Shown here in pieces: positions 43,788-52,983 of a stretch of DNA of 64,000 bases. The notes under the pieces were generated by a model. That model searched no databases and was not told the origin of the DNA. It worked only from the letters and a program-made list of their open reading frames with translations. Source of the DNA: Desulforamulus ruminis DSM 2154 (GTDB taxonomy: Bacteria > Bacillota > Desulfotomaculia > Desulfotomaculales > Desulfotomaculaceae); assembly GCF_000215085.1 (NCBI RefSeq), contig NC_015589.1:3670120-3734119 (forward strand), in the 5' to 3' direction. The translations under genes and the position numbers were made by a program. Every line of letters starts with the position of its first letter. Within the stretch, counting starts at the first letter, position 1.

Positions 43788-45092
43788 TTACAAAGGCTGG
43801 GCTGGAAGCCAACTGTTACTCGAATTATTAGAACCTGAGTTAGAATTGCCGCCCTTACTGCCTTCCGGGTTCTTAGGCGTCGTATTGACTGTTCCGGTCT
43901 CCCCTTCCGGCTGCTCATCATCTTTATCCGATGGCTTTACAATGACCTGCACATTGCTGTTAGGGTCGTGGGTGCCGGGATCCTTTTGACCGATATTGCT
44001 CTGATTTTTCTTATCCGTTGTTGTGCCTGTTTTGCTTCCTCCGGTTTTATTGCCGGTACTGTCCTCCGGAGTGACTTCCTTCTCCGTTGACTGATCATGG
44101 CCGGTTTCCGGAGTGCTGGTTGTTTTCTTGGAGGTATTAATATTCTCTTCACCTAAAACCACATCAAAGGCTTTTCCCTCTTCAATCATGGACCGTGCCA
44201 CCATGTGGGCCTGATCCGGGTCCACACTCCAGTAGCTGACTCCATCCATGTTCAAAAATTTGCCCGGCATGGTCTGAGTGACCATTTCCACGTTGCTTAG
44301 ATCCTGGCCTGCTCTGGCTAATGCAACCATCTCCGTAAGGCTTAAGTTGGTCTTAAGATACTTATTAATGGTTGGCACCAGACGGGGAATTTTGGTAATG
44401 GTGGAAGGCTGCACCATCTCCTTAGCCAGAGCCTTCAGGAATTTTTGCTGACGTTCGGTTCGGGCCACATCTCCCAGGGCATCGCTTCTGAAACGAACAT
44501 ACTGCAACGCCTTGTTGCCGTCCAGTTTTTGCAGACCCGGCTGAAGGTCAATTTTGCGCAAATCCGGTTCATCATAAGGGTCGTAGTGATACATGCGTTT
44601 TTCCACATCCAGAGTTACACCGCCCAGGGTGTCCACAATATCCCTGAACCCGCGAACATTGGTCATCAGGTAGTTGTCTATATCCATCCCCACCATATCC
44701 GAAACCACTTCCATCACCAACTCCGGCCCTCCGTAAACATTGGCGGCATTAATTTTATCATAGCCGTGGCCGGGTATCCTGACCCGGGTATCCCGAGGCA
44801 GAGAAAGCATGGCGATCCGGTTGTGCTCTTTATCCACACTAACTAAAATAAGCGTATCGGTCCGGGTGTTGGTCTCTCCCTCCCGGGCGTCGATTCCCAT
44901 CAGAAGAAAATTCAGCCGTTTATCCATTTTGGCCTTTTCTTCCGGATCCGGCTCAAATAATTCGGAAGCCACATTTCTGTCAAAAATAAATTGGTTAGCC
45001 AACACATAGCCAACTCCAAAGATCAATACCAGGAAGGAGCAGAACAAAATAAAAGGAACAATTTTAAGCTTTTTTCGTTTTTTGCCTTCCAT
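43788..45092 (-). CDS. LCP family protein (LytR-CpsA-Psr), wall polymer ligase
   Basis: About 434 residues: a basic N-terminus, one membrane helix (about 12-32), the LCP catalytic domain (about 60-290, with 'DAREGETNTRTDTLILVSVD', 'SLPRDTRVRIPGHGYDKINA', 'LQYVRFRSDALGDVARTERQ'), then a low-complexity Ser/Thr/Asn/Gly tail. LCP enzymes move undecaprenyl-linked polymers onto peptidoglycan. The start is ATG 45092 with GAAGAGGTG. It is probably the last step in attaching the polymer made by the TagO-like, WecG-like and CsaB proteins. Confidence 0.92.
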   Translation of the reverse strand: MEGKKRKKLKIVPFILFCSFLVLIFGVGYVLANQFIFDRNVASELFEPDPEEKAKMDKRLNFLLMGIDAREGETNTRTDTLILVSVDKEHNRIAMLSLPRDTRVRIPGHGYDKINAANVYGGPELVMEVVSDMVGMDIDNYLMTNVRGFRDIVDTLGGVTLDVEKRMYHYDPYDEPDLRKIDLQPGLQKLDGNKALQYVRFRSDALGDVARTERQQKFLKALAKEMVQPSTITKIPRLVPTINKYLKTNLSLTEMVALARAGQDLSNVEMVTQTMPGKFLNMDGVSYWSVDPDQAHMVARSMIEEGKAFDVVLGEENINTSKKTTSTPETGHDQSTEKEVTPEDSTGNKTGGSKTGTTTDKKNQSNIGQKDPGTHDPNSNVQVIVKPSDKDDEQPEGETGTVNTTPKNPEGSKGGNSNSGSNNSSNSWLPAQPL

Positions 45093-45131
45093 CCGAGTCA
45101 CCTCTTCCCAAACAAACTGGCATACAAGGGT

Positions 45132-45161
45132 ATTGTATCATTTTTCGCCATGAACATTCAA
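45132..45161 (-). promoter_or_regulatory. promoter candidate for the LCP gene
   Basis: On the minus strand, TTGAAT (45161-45156) and TACAAT (45137-45132) are separated by 18 bases, about 40 bases before the start. Confidence 0.5.
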
Positions 45162-45273
45162 CGCCAATCCGGTTTTTACTCAAGATCCATCTGTCTAAAC
45201 TTACAAATCCCCTAGATATAGGACGAAAAAGAGTCGCAAAATGTAACACATCCACAAAAAAATTCCAGATCCT

Positions 45274-46002
45274 CTACCATTTAAACAAATATTTTTTAAT
45301 GACTAGCCCGGCAAATTTGGGCAAAACCAACTGCCTTTTCCAACGAGAAGGTTCCTTGATCAACCGGCCCAGCCATTCCAGTTGCAGCTTCTGTAGCCAA
45401 GGCGGTACCCGCTGCACCCGGCCGGCAATCACATCCAGGCTGCCGCCCACTCCCATGGACACAGGAACCTGCATTTCTTCCTTATATTGATCAATAAACT
45501 GCTCCTGCCGAGGCATGCCCAGAGCCACAAAAAGCAGGTGGGGCCGAGCTTCTTTAATCTGCCGGACGATTTCTTTTTCCTCTTCGGCCTTAAAATATCC
45601 ATGATGCGTACCCGCCACTTTTAATTCCGGATACTGCTTCTTTAAATTCTTCGCGGCCTCCTCCGCCACACCGGGACCGGAACCCAGCAGGAAAATCCTC
45701 CAGCCCTCTTTTTCCGCCACCGGCATCAGGCTTAGCATCAGGTCAATCCCGGTTACCCGTTCCTGCACCGGTCGGCCCGCCATCCGACAGGCCCAGACAA
45801 TGCCGGTTCCGTCGGGGGTAACCAATTCCGCCTCCCGGACCAGCCTCATCCAATCCGACTGCTTCTGGGCCCGGTAAAGATATTCAGGGTTCAGGGTTAC
45901 AATTTGGCATGGTCGATCTTCTTTAATGAAGGAAGTAACTTTTAAAACAGTCTCCTGCATACTCAGATTATCAATAGCAGCGCCTAAAAGCTCTATTCGC
46001 AC
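45274..46002 (-). CDS. WecG/TagA/CpsF family glycosyltransferase
   Basis: A 242-residue GT26 enzyme. 'VTPDGTGIVWACRMAGRPVQ' and 'ERVTGIDLMLSLM' form the conserved core, with 'MGVGGSLDVIAGRVQRVPPW' and 'LEWLGRLIKEPSRWKRQ' near the end. In Bacillus TagA adds ManNAc to the lipid-linked GlcNAc made by TagO, so it likely acts second in the polymer path. GTG start with AAAGGAG. It has its own promoter and is followed closely by the LCP gene. Confidence 0.93.
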   Translation of the reverse strand: MRIELLGAAIDNLSMQETVLKVTSFIKEDRPCQIVTLNPEYLYRAQKQSDWMRLVREAELVTPDGTGIVWACRMAGRPVQERVTGIDLMLSLMPVAEKEGWRIFLLGSGPGVAEEAAKNLKKQYPELKVAGTHHGYFKAEEEKEIVRQIKEARPHLLFVALGMPRQEQFIDQYKEEMQVPVSMGVGGSLDVIAGRVQRVPPWLQKLQLEWLGRLIKEPSRWKRQLVLPKFAGLVIKKYLFKW

Positions 46003-46034
46003 GTGGATTTCTCCTTTAAAAATGATTCAGCTAT

Positions 46035-46063
46035 ATTATACATGCACGCAGCCCGGAAACCAA
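46035..46063 (-). promoter_or_regulatory. SigA promoter for the WecG/TagA gene
   Basis: On the minus strand, TTGGTT (46063-46058) and TATAAT (46040-46035) are separated by 17 bases, about 33 bases before the GTG. Confidence 0.7.
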
Positions 46064-46197
46064 TCTTGCACAAAAAAATCCGCCATAGATTCTATGCCGG
46101 AATGGATATTTCTATATTTTGCTTAAGTAAAATATCCTGTGTTCTATATTATCTCCTTGCCTTCAAGTTTAGTCAGTAAAGTATATCACGGGTATTG

Positions 46198-46509
46198 TTA
46201 ATAGGATTGGCGGCAATCTTCAATATCCTCTACATATACCGTGCTTTCAGCTTTTTCTATAAAATATACAATTCTATAGCGCTGGGCCGAAAGCAGGTAC
46301 CGGTATTTGTTTTCAGGCAAGTAGCTGCTTTCATAGAATGGGTTTCTCATGGGTAAGGTTTCAAGGGAGCGGATGTCTTTGAGCATTGTATTCAACATCT
46401 GTTCCGCCGCCTTTTCGCTAACCCGCGCCAGAAAATAGAAATGCTTCCACATACGCCCATTGGCATGTTGAGAAATAACGACCCGATAGTGTTTTTCATT
46501 CTCGTCCAT
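46198..46509 (-). CDS. RelE/ParE-type toxin
   Basis: A 103-residue toxin: 'ISQHANGRMWKHFYFLARVS', 'SLETLPMRNPFYESSYLPEN', 'QRYRIVYFIEKAESTVYVED', the ParE/RelE pattern. The start is set at ATG 46509, overlapping the end of the antitoxin gene by 14 bases. RelE toxins cut mRNA at the ribosome; ParE toxins block gyrase. Which applies cannot be told here. The frame is open upstream into the antitoxin. Confidence 0.82.
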   Translation of the reverse strand: MDENEKHYRVVISQHANGRMWKHFYFLARVSEKAAEQMLNTMLKDIRSLETLPMRNPFYESSYLPENKYRYLLSAQRYRIVYFIEKAESTVYVEDIEDCRQSY

Positions 46510-46786
46510 GCTTTGCACCTTCGTCAATTGCCGCCCGCATATTCCTTTCAAATTCGTCAATGGAAACACCACCAGTACCGGAAAGACGTTCCCGCTCGGC
46601 GGTCAGCAGCCGTGCGGCCAGCGCCAACTCTTCCTCCCGGCGGCTGTAGGTTTCCAAATCCATAATAACCGTATCCCCCTCCCCGTTACGGGTTAAAAAA
46701 ACCGGGGCTTTGGACTTGCGGCAAATTTCCGCTATGGAATTATAATTTTTACGCAGTTCACTGGACGGCTTAATGATTGGCTGCAT
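46496..46786 (-). CDS. Phd/YefM-type antitoxin
   Basis: About 96 residues: 'IIKPSSELRKNYNSIAEICR', 'SKAPVFLTRNGEGDTVIMDL' and 'ETYSRREEELALAARLL', the YefM/Phd fold. The start is ATG 46786 with GGGAGGTGG. It binds its own promoter with the toxin in this family. A strong promoter lies just upstream. Confidence 0.85.
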   Translation of the reverse strand: MQPIIKPSSELRKNYNSIAEICRKSKAPVFLTRNGEGDTVIMDLETYSRREEELALAARLLTAERERLSGTGGVSIDEFERNMRAAIDEGAKHGRE

Positions 46787-46817
46787 AGGGCCACCTCCCA
46801 CGACATCCTATACCCAT

Positions 46818-46846
46818 ATTATACCCAAATTTGCAGCCAATTACAA
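46818..46846 (-). promoter_or_regulatory. promoter for the toxin-antitoxin operon
   Basis: On the minus strand, TTGTAA (46846-46841) and TATAAT (46823-46818) are separated by 17 bases. GGGTATA occurs twice around the -10, a possible operator. Confidence 0.7.
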
Positions 46847-46914
46847 TCTACGGGTGTCTTTCTCCTTGCATAACTGCATGCAACAATTTTGTTTTTCCAA
46901 CATAAAACTAATAA

Positions 46915-46996
46915 GAACCAAACACCGATTCATGCGGATATAAAAAAGATTTAAAAATCCGCGTAAATCGGTGAAATCCGTGTTCTATTGGTCTTT
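46915..46996. repeat. AT-rich dyad with CACCGATT...GCGGAT arms
   Basis: CACCGATTCATGCGGAT (from about 46922) and ATCCGCGTAAATCGGTG (46959-46975) are inverted copies with two differences. Outer AAGAACCAA and the later TTCTATTGGTCTT add further pairing. It lies past the SGNH gene and ends in a T run, so it may be a terminator made from a known type of 'ATTTCACCGATTTACGCGG' intergenic repeat. Confidence 0.5.
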
Positions 46997-47029
46997 TTTT
47001 CTTGCTAGGCACAAGCACAGGATCATTTT

Positions 47030-48058
47030 TTATTTTGCAGCCGCTAGGGAAGATTTAGATTCAGAGGGCTGAATGGCAATAAATTTTTTATCTTCGGAAC
47101 TAACCAGGGTATAACCCAAACATTCCGTAAGGGGGGCCAAGGGCACATAAACATTGTTATCTATGATTTCCGGAGGCGTTGGCAGCAGTACCTCTTCCCC
47201 GTTATCAAGCATTTCGTCGCTGCCAATGCCCCATTCAAATTCCCGATTTCCCTTAATGAACCTAACTTTTCCATCCTCCGTCCACAGAACGGTGCCCCCG
47301 GTATCTAAAGCAAAGGAACGCAGGTTCACCAGCACTTCCCTCTCCTCTTTCACTTTATTGGTGCTGGAAAAAACCAGCTTGCCCTGATAGACTACCTGTA
47401 CCGGACTGGACAAATATTTCCGGATGTTATCCGCCAGCAGGTCATACCCTGCCTGACTCAGGTGAATACCATCAGTGGTAAACTTTGCCCCCAACCGGTC
47501 TCCCTCTATCAAACCGGGGTTATGGTCCAGAAAAGCGATATTCATTTCGCGGCAGAGATTGACCAAACCGTCGTTAATGGGGCGGATATAATTGTTGTAA
47601 TTGGCATCTCGAGTTAAAAGAACCGACTGCACCACAATTTTGGTCTCCGGCAGTTCGGTTTGGATTCGCTCCAGCAAGCTGCGGTAGCGCTTCACCACTT
47701 CTTCGGGCTCCAGCCAGTAGGCGCAGACATCGTTGGTGCCCAGCATGATTAGTACCGTCTGGGGTTTTGCATCAAGCACCGAGGCTTTCAGCCGGGAGTC
47801 CGCATCCGCCACCGCATCCATACGGATACCCCGGTTAATGATATTGTATCTCTTCCTCAATTCATCCAAGGGGAAAAACTCCGTTAGAGAATCCCCCAGC
47901 AAAACAATTACCCCGCCTTCATATTGAAGGTATTTATTTTCTTCCTGGTACCGGGCCACATACCGGTCCCAGTCCTGATATTTGGCCTGGGCGGCCATCG
48001 GAAAACTTAAGGTTTGCAGGAAAACCAGCAGCAATATCAGCGATAGTGTTCTTTTCAT
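47030..48058 (-). CDS. secreted SGNH/GDSL hydrolase with stalk domain
   Basis: A 342-residue protein. Signal peptide (1-25), SGNH fold with block I 'VIVLLGDSLTEFFPLDEL', block III 'IMLGTNDVC' and block V 'FTTDGIHLSQAGYDLLADNI' (Asp and His). A C-terminal copper-amine-oxidase-N-type stalk domain (about 225-335) ends in 'PLAPLTECLGYTLVSSEDKK'. It is likely an esterase for O-acyl groups on wall or capsule polymers. It starts two bases after the GH26 gene ends. Confidence 0.88.
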   Translation of the reverse strand: MKRTLSLILLLVFLQTLSFPMAAQAKYQDWDRYVARYQEENKYLQYEGGVIVLLGDSLTEFFPLDELRKRYNIINRGIRMDAVADADSRLKASVLDAKPQTVLIMLGTNDVCAYWLEPEEVVKRYRSLLERIQTELPETKIVVQSVLLTRDANYNNYIRPINDGLVNLCREMNIAFLDHNPGLIEGDRLGAKFTTDGIHLSQAGYDLLADNIRKYLSSPVQVVYQGKLVFSSTNKVKEEREVLVNLRSFALDTGGTVLWTEDGKVRFIKGNREFEWGIGSDEMLDNGEEVLLPTPPEIIDNNVYVPLAPLTECLGYTLVSSEDKKFIAIQPSESKSSLAAAK

Positions 48059-48060
48059 GT

Positions 48061-49593
48061 CTATTCCTTCTTCTCCTCCAGATCCAAGGGTTCCGGGATT
48101 ACTTTAATTCCATCCTTCAAATAATAAGGATTGGTCAAGCCCTGCCGGAAGGCTTCCTTGGCTTCCGGTGTGGAATCAATCCGGTATAGCCGCTTCCCGT
48201 CCGTCTGATCATACCAGACGGCAATCCGGATATTGGGGTAATTCACCAGCGAACGCAAAGCATCCTGAACCCAGGCCACCTTATCCCCCCCCACTTCGTT
48301 GGAAGAAAACTCGGTAATCATAAAGGGCTTACCGGGATATTTGGCTAGATATTCATCGTAAATGGGTCTGTACATGTCATTAAAATTGCGCCAGGTTTCG
48401 TAGGGATAGCTGGTGCCGTTATTGTAGCAGGTAAGACCCACCCAATCCACATATTCATCTCCGGGGTAATACAATTCCGGCGCATTCCACTTGAAATCCG
48501 GGAAGGAACGGTCATGGGGGTTCCAGACAAAAACGGCGTTATCCGCCCCCTGCTCCTGGAAAATCCGGTGAATCCGCTGCCAGGCCTCCACAAAGAGATC
48601 CCGGTCCTTGCTGTAAAACCAGGTGCACCAGGGATCCCAATCCCCGTTCATCTCATTGGCAAACCGCACAAACAACGGCTCGCCCACAGCCTTTACCTGC
48701 TTGGCCCAGTCAACAATATAGTTATCAAACTGACCGTCCACAATATCCGGAATCAAGACGCTGTTGATATTGGCCTCCTGCCAAGGATGCCAGGTGAGCA
48801 TCATGATCCGCTGATCGGCATAAGTATCCTGCACCATCTTAGTGGGAAAGCCTTTGTCAAACTCGGTGTAGGTCATAATCATCTCAAATTTGTGCTCTAA
48901 AGAGTTCTCGTAGGCCTTATACTCTTCCAAACTTTGGGGAGTGTACTTCCGGGGATGAAACAAAGGATGAAACACCCCAAACATGACTTTATCCTTCGGA
49001 ATAATTACTTCAGCCTTGTCCCCCTTCAGGGTAATATCCTGAACCGTTGGATTGTAAGTTTGATGATTGACTGATTCAAAGGGTTTCACCAACATAAAGG
49101 ACTGTAATATCTGATCCAGCACCGGGCTATATTGAGCGAAATGATCCTGATCTGTTTTCATGATGAAAGTATAAACCTTTTGGTTAAATATCAGGTCAAT
49201 TTCCCGATAGATGTTCAAGTCATTGGGTCGATTAGTTAACTGGGGTCTCACCCACATAAACCGCTGGGCTTTAATGCCTTTCACCGGCTTGGTGTTATGA
49301 GCAGCCAGCTTAACGTCGTACTTCTGCTCCAGGATTTTTTTATTGCTGAACAATATGTATTCCTCCGCAGAGATCCCGTTCAGCGGCTGTGCATAGACGT
49401 CAATGATACATTTCTGATCTTCAGAGATAAACCGGGTAACGATGCCTTTTTGGCTTTCATCTACCTGCCAAGCACCTGGATGTTGAATATAGTAACCGTC
49501 TATGCCATTTTGGTAATTTTGCCAGTCTGCGGCTGAAGGCTTAGGGCTTACAAAGTAGGCAATTACAAAGAACAAGGCAATTATTTTTTTCAA
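48061..49593 (-). CDS. secreted glycoside hydrolase family 26-like enzyme
   Basis: A 510-residue protein: signal peptide (1-22), a PsbP-like N-terminal domain (about 25-172), then a GH26 barrel (about 190-490). The acid/base is Glu314 in 'VRFANEMNGDWDPW' and the nucleophile Glu428 in 'PFMITEFSSNEVGG'. GH26 enzymes cut beta-mannans and related polymers. The TTG start has AAGGTG. It is followed at once by the SGNH gene. Beside the acetylation pair it suggests turnover or trimming of an exported polymer. Confidence 0.88.
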   Translation of the reverse strand: MKKIIALFFVIAYFVSPKPSAADWQNYQNGIDGYYIQHPGAWQVDESQKGIVTRFISEDQKCIIDVYAQPLNGISAEEYILFSNKKILEQKYDVKLAAHNTKPVKGIKAQRFMWVRPQLTNRPNDLNIYREIDLIFNQKVYTFIMKTDQDHFAQYSPVLDQILQSFMLVKPFESVNHQTYNPTVQDITLKGDKAEVIIPKDKVMFGVFHPLFHPRKYTPQSLEEYKAYENSLEHKFEMIMTYTEFDKGFPTKMVQDTYADQRIMMLTWHPWQEANINSVLIPDIVDGQFDNYIVDWAKQVKAVGEPLFVRFANEMNGDWDPWCTWFYSKDRDLFVEAWQRIHRIFQEQGADNAVFVWNPHDRSFPDFKWNAPELYYPGDEYVDWVGLTCYNNGTSYPYETWRNFNDMYRPIYDEYLAKYPGKPFMITEFSSNEVGGDKVAWVQDALRSLVNYPNIRIAVWYDQTDGKRLYRIDSTPEAKEAFRQGLTNPYYLKDGIKVIPEPLDLEEKKE

Positions 49594-49816
49594 TGAGTCA
49601 CCTTCTATCTATATAAATATTTTGCATAGTAATCTACAATTCGGCAATGGAGTAGAATGTCCTGCAGTTAATAGCGTAAGTTGTCCATTAATTGATTTGC
49701 ACATATTCATTGCCGCAGACCAGGAATACGCTTCCTTAGATTTTAGCATCGTTTTCTCAGCACTTGACAAGTATTGTGAAGGATTATTTTAGAAGGTATT
49801 CGACCGGATTCAGTTC
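49594..49816. other. non-coding gap at the composition change
   Basis: No gene or strong hairpin is seen. Past this point the DNA becomes clearly richer in A and T. Confidence 0.4.
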
Positions 49817-51403
49817 TTATTTTACATCAATAGTCAAGGATATAGGTTTATTACCAGAATGATCTGCAAACCACAAAACATTCTCTTGTACCATATCGAA
49901 AATAAATGTTTTTCTTCCACGCTCATTAAATGGACCCAAGGTTCCTTCTATCGTAACCTCTTGACCCGGTCTTAGGTCGATAGGTAAGTCCCCAATCCTC
50001 CCCTCCTTTAGGCCACTTTCAAGTTGACAATGATACCCTAAATTTATTCTGTAATTGCCATCTGGTTGCCACATGGATGGCCATGTTTGTTTGCCAGTGT
50101 TTTTAACTTTGAAAGAAATTTTAATAGTTTCACCCTGCATAACAGTCTGTACGGGATTTATCAATTGCATCTCATACTGAAATGCACTCGGCGCGAGTGG
50201 ACCTGGGCATAGTGTTTTGAGTGGTCCAGGATATCTTAACTGAACTAAAATATCATCTAAAAAGGCATTAGCATGACCTCCATCAAAGGCTTGTTCATTT
50301 ATCTCTAATACAATTGCTTTTTTGTTAAAAATCTCATTTTCCCAGTCAAGCTTTTCCACATTATAAGGCTTACCCATATAATCATTGAGTGTATATTGAC
50401 CCAACTTATAATAGTATAAAAAATTGAAATCACTAAATAGTTTTTGTTCTCGAATAATATCCAGCAATGTAAAGCAGAAACTCCCTCCAATTACTGCGAT
50501 ATCATCAGTATTATTCCCCCCCAAAGTAGTAAATACAGGTTTCGGCGCAGGATAGTTATCATTAGGATTCCATAAATTCAACAAGTCTAAAAGGTCCCTA
50601 TCAGTTCCTGCTGGAGGTATATTGGTTTCTACTTTTTCGATATTTACTTTAGCATGTACTTCACTCGTTAGTAAATCAATTTTATCAATAAGCTTATTTA
50701 AAGTGTAGCTTGCGGCCAGATGATTCCAATGTGTCCCACCTTGTGGAAATAATGGGTACTCTATATTTCTTTTAAGGTCTAGCGTTACTTTTTGTCCGTC
50801 AACATAATCAACCTCATTCTGTTTAAATAGCAATTGCATTTGCTCATAATTATTTTTTGATTGACTGTTTTTTTTCTTAAGAAAGGTCCTAGGAATATAT
50901 TCTGGATAAGTATAAGCTTTGCTGGGAGTTATAAGGATAATAAATGGGACTCCTTTTCTTTCTAAGAGAGTTTTTGCCTCGATAATCTTTCTGACAAGTT
51001 CATCCTTCTTTTCATCATCCAAAGGATTGGTGATGTTGCAATAATCATATATATATGTTTTTTCATAAAGTTGTTTGTTTTTACCAATAATAATACTTTC
51101 ATTGTACATATATGATTTAGAAAAGAAACTGTAATAAAGTTGATTATTAAGTCTAATAAGCAATTCCCTCATAACAAAGTTTTGATTAAACCATTTACTA
51201 AAATCGTCTTGAAAATCACCATTAAACCATGCTTTAAGAGAAAAATCTGGTTTTCTTTCTTCAACCACTATGCCTTTTAGTTGAGGGTTTGATATCCGAA
51301 GAAATAATTCAGATTCAGATATTTGCTTGATTGCCAATAATGAAAGGGGTAATAGTAAAAATATCATAATTACTGCTATTGGAAGACTAATAAAATGTTT
51401 CAA
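49817..51403 (-). CDS. AlgJ/AlgX/PatB-like O-acetyltransferase partner
   Basis: A 528-residue exported protein with an N-terminal membrane helix (about 7-26). The SGNH-like domain has 'DDIAVIGGSFCFTLLDI' (Ser308) and 'PQGGTHWNHLAASYTL' (His225); the residue before the usual THW is Gly where AlgJ/AlgX have Asp. The C-terminal part (about 415-528) is an Ig-like domain ('IKISFKVKNTGKQTWPSMW'). With the MBOAT gene next to it, it would transfer acetyl groups to an exported polysaccharide. TTG start with GGGGAGA. Confidence 0.85.
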   Translation of the reverse strand: MKHFISLPIAVIMIFLLLPLSLLAIKQISESELFLRISNPQLKGIVVEERKPDFSLKAWFNGDFQDDFSKWFNQNFVMRELLIRLNNQLYYSFFSKSYMYNESIIIGKNKQLYEKTYIYDYCNITNPLDDEKKDELVRKIIEAKTLLERKGVPFIILITPSKAYTYPEYIPRTFLKKKNSQSKNNYEQMQLLFKQNEVDYVDGQKVTLDLKRNIEYPLFPQGGTHWNHLAASYTLNKLIDKIDLLTSEVHAKVNIEKVETNIPPAGTDRDLLDLLNLWNPNDNYPAPKPVFTTLGGNNTDDIAVIGGSFCFTLLDIIREQKLFSDFNFLYYYKLGQYTLNDYMGKPYNVEKLDWENEIFNKKAIVLEINEQAFDGGHANAFLDDILVQLRYPGPLKTLCPGPLAPSAFQYEMQLINPVQTVMQGETIKISFKVKNTGKQTWPSMWQPDGNYRINLGYHCQLESGLKEGRIGDLPIDLRPGQEVTIEGTLGPFNERGRKTFIFDMVQENVLWFADHSGNKPISLTIDVK

Positions 51404-51498
51404 AGGAATCTCCCCTTAGGCCTACTTTGTTTGTTGAGCTTAAAGTTAAGTTCTGTAATGCATAAACTTTTGCAACACATTTACTAGACCATGGTATT

Positions 51499-52902
51499 CT
51501 AAAAGCGAAAATATAGAAATGGATTAAATGAAGATGCAGAAACCTTTGCTAAACTGAAAAATAAAAGTGTTATTCCAATACAAAAGCGTAAGGCAGTATA
51601 TTTCCTTTTTTCTTGAATGTCATAAATGCTGTTTTTCAGCAAAGGATATACGCATATAATGATACCAATTACACCAAAAAAAATCTGATTATTAGAAACA
51701 TATACATAATTGCCTTCCCAAACTAACGGATTAAGCATCGCTATCAAATACCCTTTTATATGTTCAATACTATCTGCTCTAAATATAACCCAACCAATGA
51801 TGATAAAAAACATATTTATAGCCCAATTAACCATATTAGGAATCTTCTTTTTGATATTCATTAAAAACATTCTTTCTAAAATCAAAAAAAACCCATGGTA
51901 TGCTCCCCACAGTATAAATGTCCAACTTGCTCCATGCCATAACCCAGAAAGCAAAAAACAAACCCATAGATTAAAATAGGTACGCGCTTTTGAACCTCGA
52001 TTTCCGCCAAGCGGAATATACAGATATTCCCTAATCCATGTAGACAGTGAAATATGCCATCTTCTCCAAAACTCTGTAAAACTCTTTGAAATATACGGCA
52101 AATTAAAGTTCTCCATAATATGAAAACCCATCATTCTAGCTAATCCAATAGCCATGTCAGAATAAGCAGAAAAGTCAAAGTAGATTTGCAAGGTATAGCA
52201 ACTTGCTCCAATCCATGCACTAGCAAACCCCAATTCACCTGTTGGCATAGAAAAAAATACATTGGCAAGTTCCCCTACTGTATCGGCAATAAAAACCTTC
52301 TTTCCCATTCCGAAAGAAAATCTAGTGAAGCCAATTAGCACATCATTTTTAGTTATTGACCGATTATTTAGCTGGTCTTCAATATCATGATATTTAATTA
52401 TTGGGCCGGCCAATAGTTTAGGAAACAAAAAAACATATAATAGATATGAAGTAAAGCGTTCCGCTGGTTTTCCTATACCACGATAAATATCGACCACATA
52501 GGTTATTTTCTCAAACACAACAAAAGAAACCCCTATTGGGAGAATAACTCTAATAAAAGTAAGTGGCTCAATATTTCCTGAACTCAACACTATATTAATA
52601 TTATCTAAAATAAAGTTAAAATACTTAAAGTAAATTAAAATAAATAAATTTGATAGCAACGATGCAAGTACTGCCCACTTCTTCGTGTTATGTACATTAC
52701 TATTGTATATTGAATTGCCTAAAAACCAGTCGATAGCTGAAGATACGAGCACAATAATAATAAATTTTGGTTCTCCCCATGCGTAAAAAAACATACTCCC
52801 CATAAGAATTATAGTATTAAAATACTTTTTACCAGAAAGAAAGAGCAAAGAAAAAAATAAAGGAAAAAAAAACAAGATAAAAAAAGGTGAATTAAAGATC
52901 AA
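51499..52902 (-). CDS. MBOAT O-acyltransferase (AlgI/PatA-like)
   Basis: A 467-residue polytopic membrane protein. It has 'EFWRRWHISLSTWIREYLYI' and the conserved His323 in 'LSGLWHGASWTFILWGAYHG', typical of AlgI, DltB and PatA. It carries acetyl groups across the membrane for an SGNH partner, here encoded just downstream. Bacillus anthracis uses such PatA/PatB pairs near csaB to acetylate its wall polymer, which is the best analogy. TTG start. Confidence 0.92.
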   Translation of the reverse strand: MIFNSPFFILFFFPLFFSLLFLSGKKYFNTIILMGSMFFYAWGEPKFIIIVLVSSAIDWFLGNSIYNSNVHNTKKWAVLASLLSNLFILIYFKYFNFILDNINIVLSSGNIEPLTFIRVILPIGVSFVVFEKITYVVDIYRGIGKPAERFTSYLLYVFLFPKLLAGPIIKYHDIEDQLNNRSITKNDVLIGFTRFSFGMGKKVFIADTVGELANVFFSMPTGELGFASAWIGASCYTLQIYFDFSAYSDMAIGLARMMGFHIMENFNLPYISKSFTEFWRRWHISLSTWIREYLYIPLGGNRGSKARTYFNLWVCFLLSGLWHGASWTFILWGAYHGFFLILERMFLMNIKKKIPNMVNWAINMFFIIIGWVIFRADSIEHIKGYLIAMLNPLVWEGNYVYVSNNQIFFGVIGIIICVYPLLKNSIYDIQEKRKYTALRFCIGITLLFFSLAKVSASSFNPFLYFRF

Positions 52903-52983
52903 ATCATTACCCCCTGCTAATAATTGGTGGAATTTGTGCGATTGTTAAGAAGAAACTGCCAGAAAAAAGTTGAGCCACTAATT

